The notes under the pieces were generated by a model. The model did no database searches and was not told where the DNA came from. It saw only the letters and a list, made by a program, of their open reading frames with translations. Positions 18,120 through 44,521 of a stretch of DNA of 64,000 nt are shown one piece after another. Position 1 is the stretch's first letter. The number at the start of each line of letters is the position of its first letter. A program made the position numbers and the translations under genes. Source of the stretch: Blastocystis sp. Blastoise (taxonomy: Eukaryota > Sar > Bigyra > Opalinata > Blastocystidae); assembly GCA_039096225.1 (NCBI GenBank), contig JBBPEB010000005.1, positions 801,501 to 865,500 of the forward strand, read 5' to 3'.

Positions 18120-18819
18120 AATAATCCCAATAAAATGAAATATTTAGTCAACAACGGACATTATGACGCACAATTACGTGAAATGTTTATGATGACGTGT
18201 AATCGTGTTCCACAACCGTTTATTTATCAGAAATACAATTATACTTTCTATCTTGGAGACACGAAAAAGAATATTATTCCCGTGAATAAGGGATATGGAG
18301 CAATTTCAATCGAGCCATCACTTCCCCGCGGTTTATCCATGAATCTTGAGAATGGTGTTATCTTTGGAATTGTAAATATTATTTTTATTTAGTTATTTTT
18401 TATTTATTAAAAAATTCTTGTTCTTCTTATATATATATATTTAGTTATTCTTTATTTATTATTATCATTTCTTTCTCTTTTCTTATATATATATATATAG
18501 GGTGAAGAAATAACTACTCCTAAAGTATATACAATTACAACTCAATATCCATATTTATTCACTACTTCTATTTCTATTGCTATTTCTCGTATATATATGT
18601 ATATATAATAGTATTATTAAATATAATATGTAGATAATTTAAATAATACTAATTATTGTTATAATATATATATATATAGCATGTACAAGCGCAGCTATCA
18701 AAGTAGTACGATATTATTCTGATTATTATAGTGTCAATTATCAAATATTCACGATTATTCATATGGAAACGAACGAAATATTAATGGAAGAACTTGAAAG
18801 AACAGTTCAAAAAGAAGAC

Positions 18820-18879
<60 letters not shown>

Positions 18880-21446
18880 TTTATGATTATTATTATTATA
18901 TATATATTATATATATAAAGACAACATTGTATTATAATTATTGTGTTCCTATTGGTCATTATAACATTACATTAGGAAATTCAGAGTATTTATATATACA
19001 TATATATATACATAACCTTTTAGTTAATTTCATTGTTACATCTTTTTTTATGTTTTCTTTTATTCTCAAGAATATATATATATATTTATAGTGGTAACAG
19101 TTGGGATAAAGATTCCTATCTTTCAATTTATTTAACAAATAAACCAATAGATAAATGGAAGAATGAAACAAATCTTGATGGATATTCACTAATTTTTAAA
19201 GAGAGAAATGAACTTTTTGCCTCAAAAAACTATATTCTTAATTGTATATATATGTTTTTTAATTTTTATTTTTTTTTAAATATTTTTATTATATATATAG
19301 TACAATATGCTATTTCTTCTCAATCCGAATGGAAACACAATGAGGGATCTATTCCATCTGATTGGTTCTCTTCTACATTCGATGATTCTCAATGGTCCAC
19401 AATAACCGTGGGAAAAGACACATTATCTAAAGCTATTCATATATATAGAAAGAAGTTCACATTAACTTCCTTTGAATCCTATGACATGGGAGAACTTATG
19501 GTGGAATACTATTCTGGAATAGTATTATATATTAATAATAAGAAGATCTTTATCAATCATATTGAAGAGAATATATATAATATATATATTATATATATTA
19601 TATATATAGACCTATTACAACTTCTTCTACTGCTAATGGTCATTATGATGAATTAATATATAGAAGGTATATATATAGTAATTATTCCTTTTATTTCTCT
19701 ATATATATATATATAGATTTACTATTCCGTTCCATTATCTTCAACCAGGAGAGAACGTCATTGCCGTTATGATAATCCCTCATAACGATGAACCATCAAC
19801 CAATTATTTCGATTTATCTTTGAGAAATGTTGGTACAGGTATATTCTTAAAATAGTTTATATTTTTTATTCTTTATCTATATGTATATTCATTTATATAT
19901 ATATATATTTCAGGTGATACACGTGCATATATGAGTCCATATATATATTCTGATCAAATTAATGCATTTGATACTGATTATAAGACTATATATTCTTTTG
20001 AACCGTTGAAAAATGATACTATTTATTATCTTAATACACTAGATGAGTATATATATATAATATTGTCTCTAGTCAATTATCAACAATATATATATTTCTT
20101 ATTTCTTCATATTATATCAGTTTTCTCAGAGTATTAGTATAATAAACATATATACATATTACTAATATATCATAGATATTAATTATATCTCTATATACAT
20201 ATATATAGATATTCTACTATTAATATGTATACTGTAACAAGTAATTATGAAAATACTGATTATCGTCCATATGATTGGATTCTTCAAGGACGTATAAATA
20301 ACCACGGGAATGAACCATGGATAGATATAGATACACAAACTTATGTAAATTGGGATACTAAATTCCAAAGAAGAGTTTTTGGAATCCCGCGGGAAAAACA
20401 AGGTTTATATAATGAGTATCGTTTAACTGGTCTAAAAGGTGTTAATAAAGAATTACAAATATATCAGATCGAATTCTATTCGAATTCACTTGCTGTGGAT
20501 TATCCTTCTTTCGAATATTCTCCAAATGAAGTAGCTGTATATGTAGATACATATATACAAGAAATGATACCTACCTATTCTTATTATTATACTAATTTCC
20601 ATGTTGATCCCTCTTTCCCTGAGGGATTGACTATTAACGCCAGAACTGGCTCTATTCGAGGGACTCCAAGAGAATATACTGATGTTCAACAATATACTAT
20701 TACAGCTACTACTTATAATAATAAGAAAGTGAGTACTACTATCAAGATTCAATATAAGAAATGTTATGGAGATCAGAGTGTATTAGACATTGAAATGAGA
20801 TATAATAATATATATCGTTATACAACTGTACTCTTAATGAATGATACATTAAAAGAAGGAAAACCTGTTTTTAAAGAAACAGAACTCACAGATGTTTATA
20901 GAGAGTATATATATATGTATATATATATTAAAATAGTATTTTATATATAATAAATAACAAATAGAATAACCTAATTATATATTCATGCTAATTGATAATA
21001 AACAATTTTTCTTGATATTTTTTTATTTTTTTAGTTTTTTTAATAAATTATAATAGTAATAATTATATATATTATTATAGATTCAGAGATCCACAAGAGT
21101 CAATTGATTTGATTCGTCATTATTATATTTGTATTCCTCATCATTTATATACCCTTACTATTACTCCTGATAAAGTAGAAACAATGACACTTCCTTATGG
21201 TTATTCTATTCGAAATGCTGCCAAAACTGTACTAAATAGCGGGTCATTTGATGAGGGACATCGTGAAGCTTCAATTCTATTGGATACTACAATGCCTGTT
21301 GAATCTGGAGTTACTTCTTGGAGTTATTTAGCTTCAGAAGAGAATATAGGTGATTGGACAAGTAAATATTATGATATAAGTTCCTGGAAAAAGATGAAAG
21401 AGAATAGTATAGAAAATAATCAAAAGAGAAATATATACTTTAGAAC

Positions 21447-21522
<76 letters not shown>

Positions 21523-23422
21523 TTTATTATAATAATCTTTTTAGTATATGCTTTATTTATTACATATAAAAAAATATAGATCTATAACTTTCTAAATAAT
21601 AATTATATATATATATAGTTCACAATAATGGATATAACATCTCATTCTTCTCTTGATTTCCGTATAAAGACAATTGGATCTATATATGTATATTTAAATG
21701 CACATATTATTTATCATATGACTCTTAATAATTCGACTTTAATTGAACATACATTCACATTAAATATTCAGAATAATGCTATTAAATCAAAGAATAATAT
21801 ATTAGCTATACATATAGAAACAAAAGATATATTAGAGACTGAATATTTATATGTAGATTGTGCATATACGTATGGTGCTCAAACTCGATTAATGAATACA
21901 TTTACTTATTCATCATCTTCTTCTTTTTCTCCTTCTCATCCTCTTTCTAATATGTTTGATATCGATTTCTTTACAACTACTGAGTTTACTGGAGATTCAC
22001 AAATAGTTTTTATTGATATGGGTAATGAATATAAACGTTATTTTAATAGTATATTCTTGCAAACATGGAATAGTTCTCATCCGAAAACTATGGATATTTA
22101 TGGAAGAGAAGAAGAAGATTATAATTGGATACCCTTATTAGAAAAGGTAAATAATTATATATATATATATTGATAATTATTTATTATATACGCTTTATTT
22201 ATAACAAAAATATATTTTATATCGGAAATAATTTTTTTATTTTTATTTTAATTTTATTCATTAATATAGTTTGAAATTCCCGAGAAAGGATTATATTCTG
22301 AATATATCAGTGTACCGATGGGATTAGCAGGATTCAGATATATTCAGATACATTTCAACAAGGGTATGGAAAAGCCTGCTTCTACAATAATAGCTGAGTT
22401 TAATTTTGTATATAAAAGTTATACTGGTTCGATGTGTCCTTCTGCTGATGGTTTTATATCTGTAGGAGAAGATGACAGTAGCTATATTCTTTGTGGAGAG
22501 AATTATCAAGGATATATATATAGTATTTGTGATGGAATTATATTTGACCCGCCAAACTACTCTTTCTGTACACTTTTACCTCCAAAATCTGTTCGATATC
22601 CAGAAATATCTTATATATTCTTCACAGATACTATTATCACTCCTCTTCTTCCTACCTATGAACGTATTGTTGATTCATTTAATATTCAACCTGGTATATA
22701 TTGATTTATTTGTTGTGATTATCATTAATTGTATTATAAAAAAATTATTTTATTTATTTATAATATTATATTACTAGTTTATTATACTGAATATAATAAT
22801 AAACAAATATATATAGATCTTCCTTCTGGATTATTCTTAGAATCCGAAACAGGTAAATTATATGGTAAACCTACTACTATACTGTCTACTACTACTTATA
22901 CTCTTCAAGCACGTAATAAAATAGGTACAGCTACATTTAAATTTACTATTCAAATTAATCCTGGTTATTGTTCTATGCAATCGTATCCTCCTACAAATAT
23001 TCATGAAAATCTTATTTTACCTTGTCCTGATGGTTACTATGGTCAAATTCAAATTCCTTGTGTTGCTGGTGATACTCAACCTGTCTATTCTATAGCTATT
23101 AATGAATGTACAAGCTTAACTCTTACTATCGGCATTTCTCTCAGTGTCACTCTTGCTATTATATTAATCATTATTGTTATCATCTGTATTCGAATGAATA
23201 AGAAGAATAAGTATGTTTTTGGATTTTTTTAAAATATTGTTTATTTTATTTATATTTATTATTATATTTATTATAATTATATTTATATTTATTATTATTA
23301 TATTTATTATTTATTATAATTATATTTATTATTTATTCAGGGAAGAAATTCGTCGTTTAAAGAATCCCTCTGAAGTCATGCGTACATCGAATCAAAGTAA
23401 AGCACCTGTCACACAAATATAA
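16210..23422 (+). CDS. Large type I surface protein A (1,632 aa) with putative-Ig and discoidin-like modules
   Basis: 23 exons: 16210-16249, 16291-16513, 16559-16665, 16715-16988, 17042-17071, 17110-17240, 17515-17656, 17821-18029, 18148-18371, 18501-18588, 18680-18819, 18921-18985, 19092-19243, 19301-19568, 19610-19666, 19717-19838, 19914-20046, 20209-20904, 21081-21450, 21619-22146, 22270-22693, 22817-23210 and 23341-23422; lengths sum to a multiple of three. It has a signal peptide (MHFFLFISILFTIS), beta-sandwich modules (DNWYKKTFDSSSW; SDWFSSTFDDSQW), a discoidin-like module (DWILQGRINNHGNEPWIDID), and repeated putative-Ig motifs (PSLPRGLSMNLENGVIFG; PSFPEGLTINARTGSIRG; LPSGLFLESETGKLYG). 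A Cys-rich stretch follows, then a transmembrane helix (about 1575-1599) and a short basic tail. The likely role is adhesion or cell recognition. It is paralogous to the gene at 31400-37808. Weak point: the junction 19568/19610 has GA in place of GT. Confidence 0.85.
17241..17514 (+). repeat. Tandem repeats of about 60 bp within an intron of surface protein A
   Basis: About four diverged copies of a unit containing ATTTATTT(T/C)TGAAATAT followed by (TA)n and ATTATT. They fill the intron between exons 6 and 7. Confidence 0.75.
21451..21519 (+). repeat. (TA)n microsatellite in an intron of surface protein A
   Basis: About 65 nt of uninterrupted TA dinucleotides directly after the GT of the intron following exon 19. 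Confidence 0.95.
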
Positions 23423-24192
23423 ATTATATTACTATATGTAAACTATATATGTCCAACTTCAATTATTATTATTGTTAAGATTTTCATTATTTTTTCTAAT
23501 AACATTTTTTTTTTCAACTCAAACTATTTATTATGTAGTATTCTTTTTGTGTATTTTCATTAGTCAATATATATATATCTATAATTAGTTTGTTATTATT
23601 ACATAACACATCTTGCTTGATGTATATTGCAATCCAATAAGTTTTGAAAGAGAAAACAAGTATTACCATTGCAAAACAGTTAAAAACAACGAAATATACA
23701 TTTTATTCGTAAATATGATGCCGGTATAAATTAGTAATGTATAGGGCATTTGAAATTCATATACAATCAATAACTTACTTAAAAAAAAGACAAAATAAAT
23801 TAAACATTTTCTTTTTAGACGAGTTATTTTTCAATATAATTTACCTAGATATATCTGTATAATTGCTCAAAAAATAATAATCCAAAAATAGGTAACTTAT
23901 GAATAATTATTCACTTCATCGGCAATACAATACTTAATTTCAATTATCAATAAAACCCATACATTAATCCTCTAGTTGATTCACGTAAGTTATCTATATA
24001 TTTTAATGGATACGTTACAATAATTCAATAGAAATAGAAGAAAACAACTTTTTCGATTCCCGCGAAAACTTTTAGCAAAATAAAAAAAAAAACGAAACAA
24101 GTTTGGGCGGGAATTACGATTTATGTATTCTTTAAACTTTTCCTTATTCTAGATTTATCATTTTAGTTAAATCCATACATAGATATATATAA
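23423..24192. other. Intergenic region upstream of SMC1
   Basis: Non-coding AT-rich DNA. The last 140 bp contain two E2F-like GC-rich motifs listed separately; otherwise nothing recognised. Confidence 0.6.
24057..24113 (+). promoter_or_regulatory. Two E2F-like sites upstream of SMC1
   Basis: TTCCCGCGAAAA (24057-24068) and GGGCGGGAA (24105-24113) lie about 135 and 80 bp before the SMC1 ATG. Both match the classical E2F/DP site (TTTSSCGC), and cohesin subunits are S-phase genes. Binding is inferred. Confidence 0.5.
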
Positions 24193-30361
<6,169 letters not shown>

Positions 30362-31399
30362 ATTATATATTAATATCTATAGTATACTGTTTATAAATGA
30401 TTCTATATCTATAAATATTTTTTAAGTAAGTGTAATACTATCATTATTGTTATGTATATATTGCGTATATATTTTTATGGATTCCATATATATATATATA
30501 TTTTTTTCTCTTTTGAATCATCTTCCTTTTCATTTTTTCTTACAGTTCATATATTTATATGTTTTGTTTTTCATAGAGTGTTTATGACATTTTTTTAAAT
30601 ATAAAAATGGTTTTTTTACATGTCACTCCTCATATATTTCATTATAAATATTAGTCATTTGCACGCTAAAAGAGTAGCATACAAAAATAACTGAATTACT
30701 GATAATCCACCAATTTATTTATAAATAAAAGCAAATAATGCAATCAGGTCATAAGAGCAGTTTCAAAATTCATTTATAATATGTTCATCATGAAATAAAT
30801 ACCAGTGATCACTAAGATCTCGCAACAATTGACATTTTATGTTATTTAAATAAAAGTAAAAATCAGTTCAATGATATCTGAGTTGATAAGATATTCACAA
30901 GCATCTTAATTATTTCATAATACATATATAAACAACAATTCACTTTTAAATAATTAGAGACTGCCTAATAGAACATAATAAAAACATTCTTATGAAAGAT
31001 ACAATTTTAGTGAATAATCGTTACATTGAATATTCTTAGCAATTAGCAATAATAGTGAATTGAAAAATTACTAAAAAAACATACTTTTATTTAACTGAAA
31101 ACAATGATGAATTCTCGAAACGCAACTTTTTAAAAAAAGATTTTTAAAATATTCATGATTATTTTATTAATTGATACAAAAATTGTTTTAGTACTCTTTG
31201 AGAATAAGAAGTTTTTATTGGATAATTTTGAAATTATCCAATAGAACTGGATTCATCTCGAATTACTAAAACATAATTAGGCGTTTTTGATTTTTTTCTT
31301 TAGTAATTCAAATAGATCAAGTACTATGAACATATTATTTATTAGTAAGGAATATGAATTTCTTCTTTAAATCATTCTTTTTTATTTAATAAAAATAAA
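30362..31399. other. AT-rich intergenic region, no gene seen
   Basis: About 1 kb between SMC1 and surface protein B with no open frame, RNA gene or clear motif that I can support. Confidence 0.55.
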
Positions 31400-31968
31400 A
31401 TGAAAGCTCTTACGTTAGTTGTTTTATTTATTTATTTATTCGTTACTAGTAAGATATCCTATATTTTCTTTGATTACACCTTTTTAGTTGATGCTTGTGA
31501 GTCTTCAGAGATTCCTATCAAGATTAAAGTCCATCATGGACAGAACTGTAATAATGAACAATATTATGTTGTTGAAGGAGCCAGTGGTTATTCGACAAAA
31601 ATAATTTTAGAAATGCAAACTGCACAATCGTCTAACTGTAGAACAGTTGTAACTCACACCCTTTGTTTGAAATATGACACCTATTACAATCTTGTTTTAG
31701 TGAAACCGTATTTAGATTAATATACTGTGTTTTTGATTTTTAAAAATTAATTTCATTTTTTTGAATAGTGAAGATAATGGTTGGGATGGTGGATCTTATG
31801 CGACAGTTACATTTGAAGACATGGAATTAGCTGCTTCATTATTCTATATAAATATGTTTCAAAGTAATCAACAAAAATTTGTTCCTTTCAATAGTATGTT
31901 TTATTTTAGTTTCATTTTTATATAAACAAATTAAGATCATTCTATATTACTTTTTGTTATATTATGAA

Positions 31969-32005
<37 letters not shown>

Positions 32006-35000
32006 CTTTCATGTGTAGTCGACCTGAATCTGATTGGAAATACACGAGTGTTGCACAGACGACAGATGACTGGACAAAACCAGAATATGTCGATAATGAT
32101 TGGTCAGTTGGCCATCATAATAGTTTTGATAAATATAATATGACAACACGTTATTATAGAAAAAATGCTACTTTAACAAATTCTGATACTTATGGTTTAC
32201 TTATGAGATTATATACAACTGGAGGATATATTATATATATTAATGGAATTCAAATTCAATCTTATAATTTACCATCGTATTTTTATTATTATTATTATGT
32301 TTATTATTATTATGTTTATTATTATTATATGTTTATTATTATTATTATGTTTATTATTATTATTATTATATATATAGTGGAACAATTACTCCTACGACAA
32401 CACCTACTTTTTCTTATACAAATAATTATTTGTATATATATATAATGTTAAATATTATTTCTAATATTATTTTTTTCACACTATAATTATTATATATATA
32501 GTACTGGTTTAACGTTTTCTCAATATAATATAAAAGGAACTATTTTAACTATATGTATTGAAGTACATATTCCATCTTCATTTATGAATCAAAGAGATCA
32601 ATTTTATTTTATGATTCATGATGTTTCTTCTGCAGGTATATATATATTATTATTATTATTATTATTAATATATCAAATATATATTAATATATATATTATT
32701 ATCTCAAATATACATTAATATATATATAATATTCCCTAATAATACCTATTATTTTAAACATATATATAGATGGTTTAGAAGTAGGAGGAGGAGGTACTGT
32801 AGAATGTAGTGGTGGTGAGCTTGGTGATTATACTTGTGGTCGTATTTTTGATCGTGAAACAGCTAAATATTTATATAATCCTGGGAAAACGATGATTATT
32901 ACTTTCCCTAATAATTCTCCTATGTATTTCAATGAATATCGTATAATTAGTGGTGATGATCTTCCAAGTAGAGATCCTAAAAATTGGATTTTATATGGTT
33001 CTAATGATAAACAAACTTGGGATACACTTGATACAATAAAAGATAACTCTTTTCCTCATCGTGTGAAATACTATTCTTTTCCTCTTCCTTCAAATAAGAA
33101 ATCCTATCGTTATGTTAAATTATATTCTCCTAATTCTAATGGTGATCAATATGTTCAATTCTGTGAAATTCTTTTCTTTTTAAATAATCATAAATATCTT
33201 GATACTATTACTTATAATTATAATCCTATTGTATTCTTTAAAAACTATGAGAATTCTATAAAACCTATTTCGAATGGATATACTACCTATCAAATAACAC
33301 CTTCCTTACCTTCTTCGTTAAGTATAGATTCTCAAATCGGACGTATTTATGGTAATCCTTCTTCTACATATAATTTACAAAATTATACTATTTCTGCTAA
33401 AGAATTTGATAAGACTTCTAAATCTATTATTATGGGTATTCAAGTCACAGAATGTAAATCACCTTTATATAAAAAATTAAAATTTATATATAAAAATAAA
33501 GAAAATGGAAGTCATGAAAGAATATATATTTATAATAAAAATAATATTTTATTATATTCATTTAATGGTTACGATAGTGCTACTTCTCAAGATAAGCAAT
33601 TATGTTTTGAAGCTGGTTCTGTATTTGTTACTTTATCTTCAACAAAACATGATTACTGGCAGAGTGGAAGTGTATTAGAAATTCAATATATTGAAGAATC
33701 AACTACTTATTTTTCTGAATATTTATATTTATTAGGTGAATCTTCTCATACTTATAAAATTAATACGAATCATATTGTAAATATGAGAGATACTTGGATG
33801 AGAATGAATACTCTTCCAGGCTCATCTGATTGGCTAAATCCTTCCTATAATACATCTGATTGGTCATCTTATACTTATAGTGGTTCAATCAGTTCAAAAT
33901 ATGTTTCTCTTCGAAAAGAAATATCTTCTGTTGATTTAACAGATGCAACTGGATGGCAATTTATCACTAATCTTAAATGTGGTGCTGTTATCTATATAAA
34001 TGGAGTTGAAATGGCTAGATATAATCTTCCTCAAACAGGTAGTATTTCTACATCTACTACTGGTACTTGTTCTAGTTATTCTTTGAATTATCTTTCAGGA
34101 CCTATGACATTATTTAAATATACAAAAAAACTTGTTATTTCTATTATATATATTCGTTCTTCAACTTCTTCAGATACTTTTAGTTTTTATGGTATCTTCC
34201 GTTTTATTACAGATACATCTGTACCTCAACCTATTAAAGGCACTGCTTCTAATGATTATACTATAGCTCATCCAATAGAAAATCTAATTGATAAACAATA
34301 TGGTGCTAGTTGGATTACTGATGTTTTTACTCCATCGAAAACTGTTAATGTAAAGATATCTTTAGATTCTACTGTACGTATGTATTCTAATAAATATTGT
34401 TTTATAAGTACATATGATTGTGATTATTATGATCCAAGAGAATGGAATTTATATGGTTCTAATGATGATTCTAATTATAATAAATTATCTTATGTATCTA
34501 ATATATTATGGTCAGACAGAAATCAACGTCGTTGTTTCTATATTACTGAAAATGATCAAAATCATAATAAAGCATATCGTTATTTTAAATTAAGTTTATT
34601 TACATCTGGTGAAAATAGTATATCTGATTATAGATATGCTATTGGAGAATTTGAATTCTATATGGACGACACAAATATGCCTATTCCTCCTCTTTCTGTT
34701 ACTCCTTCAATTATTTCTTTAGCTGCTAATTTAAATGCACCTACTTTAACTTATTCTTCTCCTTATTATACTGGTTTCCAAATATCTCCTACTCTTCCTA
34801 CTGGATTATATATAGATTATGCTAATGGTCAAATTCATGGACATAGTGCTTTAATTACTCCAAAAACTATTTATACAATTACTTGTTCAGATATTCGTGG
34901 TAAAATAACTAGTTCTGTAAAAATCACGCTTGATATTCATCATTGCCCAAATCCTAATACTGCATTCTCTTTATTTTTTGATTATCAACCTACTGGTAAT

Positions 35001-37808
35001 GTTGTGTGGATGTTAAAGAATTCTCAAGAAGATATAGTTGATTATAGAACTTCATTAACAAAAGGAAGTAAAGTTACTTTTTATTTTTGTGTTCCTGGTG
35101 ATCTATATACAATGACCATTACTAATTCTGATGGAGTTAATTGGAATGGTAAGCAATATAAAGTATATAATGAATATGGTAATTGCTTAGTAAGTAATAC
35201 ATTTACTGGTGGTGCTTCTAATAATCATATACTTGATTTAACTGGTGTTATTCATCAATATTATACACAATGGAGTCATTTAGCTTATGGTAATTCTCCT
35301 CCTTCAAATTGGAATACTAATGAATATTCACCTAAAGACTGGCCAGTAGATATAGCAGATACTATTAGTTCATATGATGATAGTATTACTGTATATCATA
35401 GAACTGTATTAGATTTAGATGTATTATCCTCAAAAATTACTGGTATTCAAATTACTGTAGGTTTTACTAGTGGTATTATTATTTATATGAATGGTTTTGA
35501 AATATTTAGAAGAAATATGCCTACTGGTACTATTACTGCTATTACTCCCAGTACTGTTGGATATGGTAGTCATTCATCCTATGATATTGATGTAAATATA
35601 CGTGAATCATCATATGTATATTTAACTAATAATGTAATAGCTGTTGAAATTCATAAACCTGTAGGTCAAGTTAGTACAATTTACAGTAAATTTTATTTTA
35701 AAGCGAAAGCTGTTCTTAGTACAGTTAATTTAATGGAATCCAAGAGAGTATGGTCAGATAATTTTGGTGAAGGAACTAATCAAGGTCTTTCAAATGCTTT
35801 TGATAATAATGATGATACTAAATATTATAGATCAGATCATTGTGCTGGTACATTTATTATTTGGAGATTTAGTGATGATAATCGAAAATTAATTAATTCT
35901 TATTCTATAACTAATGCTAATGATTGTCATCATAGAGAGCCATTAACATGGAAATTAGAAGGTAGTAATAATGATCATCAAACATGGACTTTATTAGATT
36001 ATAGAACAAATATTCAATGGACCAATTATAAAGAAACGAAATCATTTGATTTTTATACAGATACTGCATTTAATATATATCGTTTTACTGTAATAGAGTG
36101 TCGTCCTCTTATAAGCTCTGAAATACAAATGTGCGGACAAACACAATTTCAAATTGCTGAAATAAGAGTCTTTTCAAAAACACATACAAAACCATTATGT
36201 CCTTCTGAAGGTGATTGGCCATCAGTAAATATAGCTAATGGTAAAAGTATACAATCTTGTCCTAATGGTAAAGAAGGATATCAATATAAAACATGTTCTT
36301 CTAGTGGTACATTATCAACAACTTCTCAAGATAATTGTTCTTCTGGATCACTTAAATTCTTCCTTTATAGACAAACTTCTTTTGTTTTATATACAGGTAA
36401 ATCTGTATATATACCAAGTATGCTTTTAGGTGGTGGTGTTACTTTTTCTTCTTCAAATTTACCTACCGGTTTGAAATTATCATCATTAGATGGTTCTATT
36501 ACTGGTAATACGACTACTATTGTTAGTTCTAAGACAGCTACAATAACTGCTTCGAAATCTGGTACTACTTATACTGCACAATTAACATTTACTGTTAAGA
36601 AATATTTATGTTTAAAGGAAGGTGATTGGCCAGAAACTGATATAGGACAAACAGTAACAAAAGATTGTGTAGATATTAATAATTATGAAGGAAAAAGAAC
36701 AAGACGTTGCATAGGTGATTATATTACTGATTGGTCACCAGTTTCAGATTCTTGTATATTAAAGAATAATAAAATATCTTATAATAGTAGTCGAATTGAT
36801 GGCTATGTTAGTTATAGTATAACTACTTTAGTTCCTATTCTTTGGGAAGTACATCTTGCTTCACAAATAATTGTAACTCCTGAATTACCTACAGGATTAA
36901 CAATAAATAAAAATACGGGAGGAATTAGTGGTTCTGTTTCTAAAAAGATTGATGAAGATTTTAATATAAAAGTAGTAAATATTCGAGGTACTTCTGAAGA
37001 TACTATTCATATATCAATTCTTTTACCTCAATGTGAAACTGATAATGAATGGGAAAAAATAGATGCTTTATCTACTCAATATATATATTGTCCAGATAAA
37101 AAAGGTGTTCAAAAGAGATCTTGCTTACGTAAATCAAAAACAGAAGCTGTTTGGGATACGATTGATACAAGTTTATGTTATAAAGAAGAAGATTATAATT
37201 CATTAAAGAATAGTACTTCTTTTATTTATGTACATACAGCACTTACAGGTATAAAGAAAGAACATATGGAAATACCATTAACTTATGAGAATTATCGTTC
37301 TTTATTTGCAGAATTATTAAATAATAAAGTGAATACAAAAGATATACATATAATAGAGATATTTGATGGTTTATATGGATTACATGTTATATTAAGAATA
37401 TTAGTAAATGATGATATGAAAGAAACAATAAAAGAAATTATTTATGAAAGAATGAATAATATTGAATTTAGTTTATATAATACACTTAAAACATCTGAAT
37501 ATCCTTATCTTTCTGATATTACTTCATTAAAATTTACACCTCAAGAAATTAGTGATACTATTGTTGTTGAATATGCTGAAACTGAATTATCTACAGATGA
37601 TATCACTTTCTTTGTTATTTTTATTATAGGATTTGCTCTTGTTGCAACAATAGTTGCTATTTGTATTCGTAGATTTATGAATAACAAAGAACCGAAGAAA
37701 ACTGAACATCGTGTTAAAACTACAAATAATGATAAAAACAAGAAAATCATTGATCCTAAAACTGTTGTTGGTCCTACACTTACCAATAAACCTACTTTAA
37801 AAATATAA
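31400..37808 (+). CDS. Large type I surface protein B (1,963 aa), paralogue of surface protein A
   Basis: Seven exons: 31400-31448, 31488-31707, 31769-31893, 32006-32276, 32378-32431, 32502-32635 and 32770-37808; the sum is a multiple of three. It has a signal peptide (MKALTLVVLFIYLFVT), a Cys module ending in EDNGWDGGSYATVTF, then rounds of three module types. First, W-rich beta-sandwich (SDWLNPSYNTSDW, IYINGVEMARYNLP). Second, discoidin-like (NWILYGSNDKQTWDTLD, YRYVKLYSP). Third, putative-Ig (PSLPSSLSIDSQIGRIYG; PTLPTGLYIDYANGQIHG; ELPTGLTINKNTGGISG). Three Cys modules with CPSEGDWP, CLKEGDWPE and CETDNEWEK follow. Then come a membrane-proximal domain, a transmembrane helix (about 1896-1917) and a 43-residue basic tail. 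The likely role is adhesion. All introns lie in the first 1.4 kb; the last exon is 5,039 nt, unlike its paralogue. Confidence 0.9.
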
Positions 37809-38546
37809 AAAAATAATAATATTATATATATACATATATTATTAAGTATTATGATTTATAGTTTATGAATCATTTTATTTTTCTAATTATTCTATTTATA
37901 TTTTTCTTCTTTAAAACTATATATATGATTTTTCACAATATCTATTATTTTATTATTCGATATGTGACTCAACTATTCTTTTATTTATAGAATTATTCTT
38001 CTTAATATATTCTCACTTTTTTTGTTGCTGTTATACAATATATTTAATATTGTTTTCGTGATGTTATGTTCAAAATTATTCATGTTATTTATTATTTGTT
38101 TTGTTTCAATAGATAATATCAGTCATAGTGATATGAACTCAATTTTTTAATGAAATAGTTCACGAAATAATGAATAGTTGACTATTGTTTTTTTTTATAT
38201 CAATATATTTGTTTTTAGCTATATTACTTTATTCTTCATATGTTCTAGAATACTACAAAATACTTTTTAGTCAGAGATTTTGGTAACTCAAACAAATCAG
38301 GAACAATTATTGTCCATAAATATCATAAAAGGTCCTTTACTGTATAATTCTTGTTAAGATAATTATAATAAGCAATCTATTATTTAAAATAATGTATTAT
38401 AAATAAGAAAAACAATTGTTATTTACATAAGAAATGTTCCGAGCAAATTGATTTTTTTTCTCGTTGAGAAAACACTAAGAATTTGTAAAGAAGAAAAAAA
38501 AACAAAAAAAAAATGAATATTTTTTCTTTTCTCTTGAATCAGAACT
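37809..38546. other. AT-rich intergenic region, no gene seen
   Basis: Spacer between surface protein B and UPF2; nothing coding or structured recognised. Confidence 0.55.
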
Positions 38547-44046
<5,500 letters not shown>

Positions 44047-44521
44047 AAGATATTTATAAGATTTTATTGTTATTCTATATTTTCTTTTTAAATTTCATTC
44101 ATTTTTTTACATTATTTTTATGTATTTATTTTCACTTTTTTGGAGTTTTCTTATTAGAATAAACTATTTAAACAAATAAATGAATTTGCTATATATATAT
44201 TTCAATATCAACTCACAAATAGTTCAATTATCATAATTAACCCAAAAAGTACACTTAACTAGTTTCTTTAAGTAAAAGAAATATATGTTATTGTATAGTG
44301 ATTTTTAGTGAAAGAAAATATAATATTTCATTGAAATAAACAAATAAAAAATTAGAAAACAACATTAAAACAATAGTCAAAACTAATTGGTTGAACCACT
44401 TTTAAACACAAATACTATTTTTAGGTTTTTCCCTCTTTTTCTTTATTTATATTTTATTCATGTCTACTCTTTAAATATGAATATATTTTAATTTTTTTAT
44501 GTTTTGACATATACTCTAGAA
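44047..44521. other. AT-rich intergenic region, no gene seen
   Basis: Spacer between UPF2 and the next plus-strand gene; nothing recognised. Confidence 0.55.

Noticed and set aside
37541-37786. 81-aa minus-strand open frame inside surface protein B
   Set aside because: Shadow of the plus-strand transmembrane and tail region; no independent support.
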